Position numbers and translations under genes: made by a program. Shown one piece after another: positions 59,136-64,000 of a stretch of DNA of 64,000 bases. Position 1 is the first letter of the stretch, and each line of letters opens with the position of its first letter. The notes under the pieces were generated by a model, which searched no databases, was not told the DNA's origin, and worked only from the letters and a program-made list of their open reading frames with translations. Origin of the DNA: Deinococcus murrayi DSM 11303 (GTDB lineage: Bacteria > Deinococcota > Deinococci > Deinococcales > Deinococcaceae); assembly GCF_000482805.1 (NCBI RefSeq), contig NZ_AXWT01000001.1, positions 201,452 to 265,451 of the forward strand, written 5' to 3'.

Positions 59136-59888
59136 TCAGTGCGGGTACAGCCCGCCGTCGACCCCGATGACCTGCCCGGTGACGTATCCGGCGGCTTCGG
59201 AGGCCAAAAAGGTGACGAGCGCGGCGACCTCCTCGGCCCTGCCGAAGCGCCCCAGCGGGATGCTGCCCAGATAGGTGCGCTGGACTTCGGCGGGCAACGC
59301 CGCCGTCATGTCCGACTCGATAAAGCCCGGCGCGACCGCGTTCACGGTGATGCCGCGTCCGCCGTATTCCTTGGCGAGGGCTTTGGTCAGCCCAATGAGG
59401 CCTGCCTTGCTCGCGACGTAGTTGGCTTGGCCGGGGTTGCCCATCAGCCCGACCACCGAAGCGACATTGATGATGCGCCCCGCCCGCGCCCGCATCATGT
59501 GCTTGAGGGCGGCGCGGCTGGCCGCAAAGGCGCTGCTGAGGTTGGTGTCGATGACGGCCTGCCAGTCCTCGTCTTTCATGCGGACGGCGAGGCCGTCGCG
59601 GGTGATGCCCGCGTTGTTGACGAGCACGTCGAGGCGGCCCATCTGCGCGATGACCGTCTCGACGAGGGTACCCGCGTGAGCCGGGGCCGAGAGGTCGGCC
59701 CCGAACACCTGCGCGGGCACACCGAGGGCACGAATCTCCGCAGCCACCTGCTCGGCTTCGGCTTGGTTACGGCCATAGTGGACGGCCACGCCGTAGCCTG
59801 CCTGGGCGAGCGAAAGGGCCATCGCGCGGCCCAGGCCCCGGCTCGAGCCGGTCACGAGGGCGATGTTGTGGGGGTGGGGTTCGGTCAT
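59136..59888 (-). CDS. fabG: 3-oxoacyl-[acyl-carrier-protein] reductase
   Basis: An NADPH-dependent short-chain reductase of the fatty acid cycle. The 250-residue product has the cofactor motif [16 protein letters not shown], the catalytic Ser in VASVVG, and YVASK with Tyr and Lys, plus the C-terminal [12 protein letters not shown]. It starts 58 nt after fabD, in a gap filled by a dispersed inverted repeat. Confidence 0.96.
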   Translation of the reverse strand: MTEPHPHNIALVTGSSRGLGRAMALSLAQAGYGVAVHYGRNQAEAEQVAAEIRALGVPAQVFGADLSAPAHAGTLVETVIAQMGRLDVLVNNAGITRDGLAVRMKDEDWQAVIDTNLSSAFAASRAALKHMMRARAGRIINVASVVGLMGNPGQANYVASKAGLIGLTKALAKEYGGRGITVNAVAPGFIESDMTAALPAEVQRTYLGSIPLGRFGRAEEVAALVTFLASEAAGYVTGQVIGVDGGLYPH

Positions 59889-59925
59889 GGAAATCCTTGC
59901 AGAAAAAGCCGCCCGCCGCCAGCAT

Positions 59926-59970
59926 CCAGCGGCCAGCCGGGAAGATTTAGAGCTGAGCGCTGGCCGCTGG
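59926..59970. repeat. Dispersed inverted-repeat element overlapping the 3' end of fabD
   Basis: CCAGCGGCCAGC (59926-59937) is the exact reverse complement of 59959-59970. The right arm lies inside fabD and encodes its last residues (LPAASAQL region). Extra units reach 59911-59976. Confidence 0.7.
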
Positions 59971-60876
59971 AAGCGGAAAACCGCGCACCTGCTCGGCGGT
60001 GCCGACGTTCAAGGTTCGGGCACCCGGCAGGATGCGCTCCACCAGCCCGGTGAGGACCGTGCCGGGGCCGAACTCGACGAAGACCTCGGCCCCGGCATCG
60101 GCGAGCGCCCGAATCGTCTCGACCCAGCGCACGCTTCCGGTGACCTGACGAGCGAGGAGGTCAGGCAGGGCGGCGGGGTCGGTGTTGGCCTCAGCCGTGA
60201 CGTTGGCATAGACCGGAAAGGCGAGCGGCCCGAAGGCGGCAGCGCGCAGGGCTGGCGTCAGGCCCTCCCGCGCCGGGGCCATCAGGTCGCAGTGAAAGGG
60301 GGCACTCACCCTGAGGGGGATGACCTTGAGGCCCCGCGCCTTCAGCTCGGCGGCGGCGGCGTCCACGGCGGCCTTTTCGCCAGAGATGACGGTCTGGGTC
60401 GGCGCGTTGTAGTTGGCGGGCTGCACCACACCGGGGGTCGCGGCGCACACCTCGCGCACCACGTCAGGGTCACCCATGACCGCGCTCATGGCCCCGGTCC
60501 CGACGGGCACGGCGGCCTGCATCAGCTCGCCCCGCCTGCGGGTGAGGCGCAGGGCGTCCGCGAGGTCCAGCGCTCCGGCGGCCACCAGCGCCGAATACTC
60601 GCCCAGCGAGTGCCCGGCGGCAAAGGCCGGGGTAAGGCCCGTCTGCGCCTGCCACGCCCGAAACGCGGCGACGGACGCCGCCACCAGCGCGGGTTGCTGG
60701 TTGGCCGTGAGGGTGAGGTCTTCGAGCGGCCCCGCTTCCATCAGCCCGCGCAGGCCGGGCAGGGTGGCCTCCGCCTGGGCATAAACCGCTCCAGCCTCGG
60801 CGAAGGCGGCGGCGAGGTCTACGCCCATGCCGACCGCGTGCGAACCTTGGCCCGGAAAGAGCGCCGCTATTCTCAC
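59947..60876 (-). CDS. fabD: Malonyl-CoA:ACP transacylase
   Basis: Loads malonyl groups onto ACP. The 309-residue product has LFPGQGSHAVGMG, the catalytic Ser in AAGHSLGEYSAL, His in VSAPFHCDLMAPA and the terminal GPGTVLTGL. The GTG start at 60876 overlaps the fabH stop as GTGA. The last eight or so codons are made of a dispersed repeat arm, so the C-terminus has probably been altered by repeat insertion. Confidence 0.95.
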   Translation of the reverse strand: MRIAALFPGQGSHAVGMGVDLAAAFAEAGAVYAQAEATLPGLRGLMEAGPLEDLTLTANQQPALVAASVAAFRAWQAQTGLTPAFAAGHSLGEYSALVAAGALDLADALRLTRRRGELMQAAVPVGTGAMSAVMGDPDVVREVCAATPGVVQPANYNAPTQTVISGEKAAVDAAAAELKARGLKVIPLRVSAPFHCDLMAPAREGLTPALRAAAFGPLAFPVYANVTAEANTDPAALPDLLARQVTGSVRWVETIRALADAGAEVFVEFGPGTVLTGLVERILPGARTLNVGTAEQVRGFPLPAASAQL

Positions 60877-61931
60877 GCGCTCACCTCGGCGGGGGCGGCG
60901 GCGGCGCGTGCCCCCAGGCTGGGTGCGCCGCCCCACCAGCGCATCGTTCCGGCGGCCCAGCTCAGGCCGCCGCCAAAGGCGACGAGGAGGAGCTGCTGGC
61001 CGTCCCGAATGCGCCCGTCGTCGAGCGCCTCGCGCAGGGCGAGCGGCACGGTCGCGCTCGACGTGTTGCCGTAGCGGTCCACGTTCACGACCGTCCGCGA
61101 CATGGGCACCCCGAAGCGCTCGTTGGCGGCCTCGATGATGCGGATGTTGGCCTGGTGCGGGATGACCCAGTCTACGTCACCGCTCTGCAAGCCGGTCTTG
61201 GCGAGCACCTCGTTGCCGCTGTCGCCGAGCACACGCACCGCGAACTTGAAAACCTCGCGGCCATTCATGCCCACTGTCTCCCCCATCTCGAAGCCGCCGG
61301 GCAGCCGGGGGGCGGCGCAGCGCAGGTAGAGGCTCGGTCCTCCGGCACCGTCGGCCCCCAGCACGAACTCCTGAAAGCCGTACCCCTCAGGCACCGGCCC
61401 CACGACCGCCGCGCCCGCCCCGTCGCCAAAGAGAATCGCCGTGTTGCGGTCCGTCTGGTCCACGATTTTGGAGAGGGCCTCGGCCCCCACCACGAGCACC
61501 CGCCGCGCGGTGCCCGCCAAGACCAACCCCTGCGCCACGCTGAGGCCATACACGAAGCCGCTGCACGCGGTGGAAAGGTCGAAGGCGGCGGCCCCGGTCA
61601 GGCCCACCTGCATGGCGATGAGGGCGGCGGTCGACGGCATCAGCGCGTCGGGGCTGACGGTCGCGCACACCACGGCGTCCACCTCGCGCAGGGCTTCCGG
61701 GTCCCGCGAGAGCAGGTCGCGCACGGCGGCCACTCCCAGGTCAGAGGTGTACTCGTCCGCCTCTGCAAAGCGGCGCTCCCGAATCCCCGTGCGGCTCTCT
61801 ATCCACTCGGCGCTGGTGTCGAGCCGCGCCTCGAACTCGGCATTCGTGACCACCCGCGCCGGAGCGTAGGCCCCCAACGCCGTGATGCCCACGCTCCGGC
61901 GGTGGGGAGACCCCCCAGATGCACTCGTCAT
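60873..61931 (-). CDS. fabH: 3-oxoacyl-[acyl-carrier-protein] synthase III
   Basis: Starts fatty acid synthesis by condensing acyl-CoA with malonyl-ACP. The 352-residue product has the catalytic Cys in DLSTACSGFVYGL, His in VIPHQANIRI and Asn in VDRYGNTSSA. Ala-rich extensions are present at both ends. TAGCGT (61938-61943) lies 6 nt before ATG 61931, and a perfect palindrome covers the -35 position. It is the first gene of fabH-fabD-fabG-acpP-fabF. Confidence 0.96.
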   Translation of the reverse strand: MTSASGGSPHRRSVGITALGAYAPARVVTNAEFEARLDTSAEWIESRTGIRERRFAEADEYTSDLGVAAVRDLLSRDPEALREVDAVVCATVSPDALMPSTAALIAMQVGLTGAAAFDLSTACSGFVYGLSVAQGLVLAGTARRVLVVGAEALSKIVDQTDRNTAILFGDGAGAAVVGPVPEGYGFQEFVLGADGAGGPSLYLRCAAPRLPGGFEMGETVGMNGREVFKFAVRVLGDSGNEVLAKTGLQSGDVDWVIPHQANIRIIEAANERFGVPMSRTVVNVDRYGNTSSATVPLALREALDDGRIRDGQQLLLVAFGGGLSWAAGTMRWWGGAPSLGARAAAAPAEVSA

Positions 61932-61937
61932 GGGCCG

Positions 61938-61966
61938 ACGCTAGCATTCCTTGAACAGCCGTTCAA
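61938..61966 (-). promoter_or_regulatory. fabH leaderless promoter with TTGAAC palindrome operator
   Basis: The -10 box TAGCGT (61938-61943) is preceded by TTGAAC-AGCC-GTTCAA (61951-61966), a perfect 6+6 inverted repeat in the -20 to -35 zone. This is a likely operator for a fatty-acid regulator, by position and symmetry; TetR-type repressors use TGAAC-like sites, but this is inference. Confidence 0.6.
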
Positions 61967-62016
61967 TGAATCGAGTTCAGAGTTGGCAGCCTGGGAGAGG
62001 AAAGCGAGACCAACAG

Positions 62017-62055
62017 GGGGGAGGGGCACGCCCCATCCTGACGTGCCCCTCCCCC
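62017..62055 (-). terminator. Terminator hairpin after tig
   Basis: GGGGGAGGGGCACG (62017-62030) pairs perfectly over 14 bp with 62042-62055. It lies just past the tig stop, with no T run, and separates tig from the fab promoter. Confidence 0.75.
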
Positions 62056-62075
62056 GCCGCCTCCGCGTGCAGAGG

Positions 62076-63446
<1,371 letters not shown>

Positions 63447-63693
63447 AGGTCTCCCTGTTCTGGCCGCCCTCCCCCCATGTGCCCGGCGTGCCCGCCGGAA
63501 AAAAAGGGGGGGGGGCGGGGTCCTCGTGCGCCCGCGTGCATTCCCGGCGTCCCACGAGGAGCGGGACACGCCGTCCAGGCACGCGACATGCCGCCGCGCA
63601 TCATAGAGCCTGAGGCCCCGTCCGTGCGAGGGCGGACCAAAGAGGGTGCCAGGGTCGCGGACTGCACCTGACCGGGAAGCGTATGGTGGGCGC
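63447..63693. other. Intergenic region between tig and moaA
   Basis: The 247-bp gap carries a possible tig -10 box on the minus strand (TATGAT at 63600-63605) and a long leader. The leader contains a homopolymer tract, seven A (63499-63505) then ten G (63506-63515) on the plus strand, beside a short CCGGC/GCCGG inverted repeat. The right end holds the moaA -10 box TATGGT (63682-63687). No gene was seen. Confidence 0.55.
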
Positions 63694-64000
63694 GTGCTCC
63701 TCGACCCGCTGAACCGGCCCCTGCGTGACCTGCGCCTCAGCGTGACCGACCGCTGCAACCTGCGCTGCACGTACTGCATGCCCGCCGAGGTCTTCGGGCC
63801 GGACTATCCCTTTTTGCCGCGAGAAGCGCTCCTGACCTTCGAGGAACTCGAACGCCTGGCCCGCGTCTTCGTCGGGCTGGGGGTGCGCAAGGTGCGCCTG
63901 ACCGGGGGCGAGCCACTGCTGCGGCGGGACCTGCCGGAGCTGGTGGGCCGCCTCGCGGCGCTGGAGGGGGTCGAAGACCTCGCCCTGACGACCAACGGGC
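63694..64000 (+). CDS. moaA: GTP 3',8-cyclase MoaA (3' partial)
   Basis: The first enzyme of molybdenum cofactor synthesis, a radical SAM protein converting GTP to 3',8-cH2GTP. The visible 102 residues include [18 protein letters not shown] with the cluster Cys21, Cys25 and Cys28, [33 protein letters not shown] and LALTTNG, so the fold is certain. The GTG 63694 lies 6 nt after TATGGT (63682-63687), a leaderless start. The gene runs off the window end. Confidence 0.95.
   Translation, partial: MLLDPLNRPLRDLRLSVTDRCNLRCTYCMPAEVFGPDYPFLPREALLTFEELERLARVFVGLGVRKVRLTGGEPLLRRDLPELVGRLAALEGVEDLALTTNG

Noticed and set aside
63482..63515. The CCGGC/GCCGG inverted repeat next to A7 as a terminator
   Set aside because: On the plus strand it is followed by A then G, not T; on the minus strand the T run precedes the stem. 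Neither orientation fits a terminator.

Overview
The window reads as chromosomal DNA of a Deinococcus-type bacterium. GC content is very high, genes are packed, and gene order and family content fit Deinococcus: rpmH-rnpA-yidD-yidC, an AKP-tailed RpoD, type Ib DAHP synthase fused to chorismate mutase, a DUF3084 coiled-coil protein and polyphosphate kinase. A further hint is the promoter style. About twenty genes on both strands carry a TANNNT -10 box ending only 5-9 nt before the start codon with no Shine-Dalgarno sequence, the leaderless arrangement known from Deinococcus. No rRNA, tRNA or CRISPR was seen.

Layout. 1-4.5 kb: a C39-like peptidase/TPR protein cut by the window edge, an alpha/alpha-toroid protein, then the yidC-yidD-rnpA-rpmH cluster. 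4.7-8.2 kb: mrp with a SufR-like Fe-S regulator, a 2H phosphoesterase and DAHP synthase. 8.2-14.2 kb: truncated globin, Tat-exported metallo-beta-lactamase-fold enzyme, small membrane proteins, PAP2 phosphatase and ychF. 14.3-24.5 kb: ftsW-murD, trmFO, a palindromic divergent promoter, GNAT and DUF4258 genes, a possible MITE, an orphan solute-binding protein and mnmE. 24.6-30.1 kb: an operon of two DUF4129 membrane paralogues, MoxR and DUF58. 30.2-42.8 kb: purM, histidine phosphatase, a MeaB GTPase with an unusual C-terminal extension, an MFS transporter, deoB-DUF3108-hisD, lptB and DUF3084. 42.9-46.3 kb: sugar ABC importer without its ATPase. 46.5-53.1 kb: rpoD, nfeD-flotillin, mutM-pdxH, pcp. 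53.1-55.2 kb: a TPR/HTH/BTAD regulator divergent from a 51-residue exported peptide gene. 55.2-64 kb: ppk, the fabH-fabD-fabG-acpP-fabF cluster, tig and the start of moaA.

Most of the window is housekeeping: cell envelope (YidC, MurD, FtsW, LptB), translation and tRNA modification (RnpA, TrmFO, MnmE, YchF), nucleotide metabolism (PurM, DeoB) and fatty acid synthesis.

The most novel-looking item is the pair at 53.1-55.2 kb. A tiny leaderless gene encodes a signal-peptide-like leader followed by two copies of VNDYGIF. It shares one overlapping promoter with a large TPR-containing SARP-like activator. This resembles a peptide-signal/receptor-regulator pair. Other points of interest are a 19-bp perfect palindrome that places both start codons of two divergent genes at its ends, a family of GC-rich inverted-repeat elements sitting directly against stop codons, apparent CTG and ATA start codons, and a duplicated unknown domain fused to MeaB.
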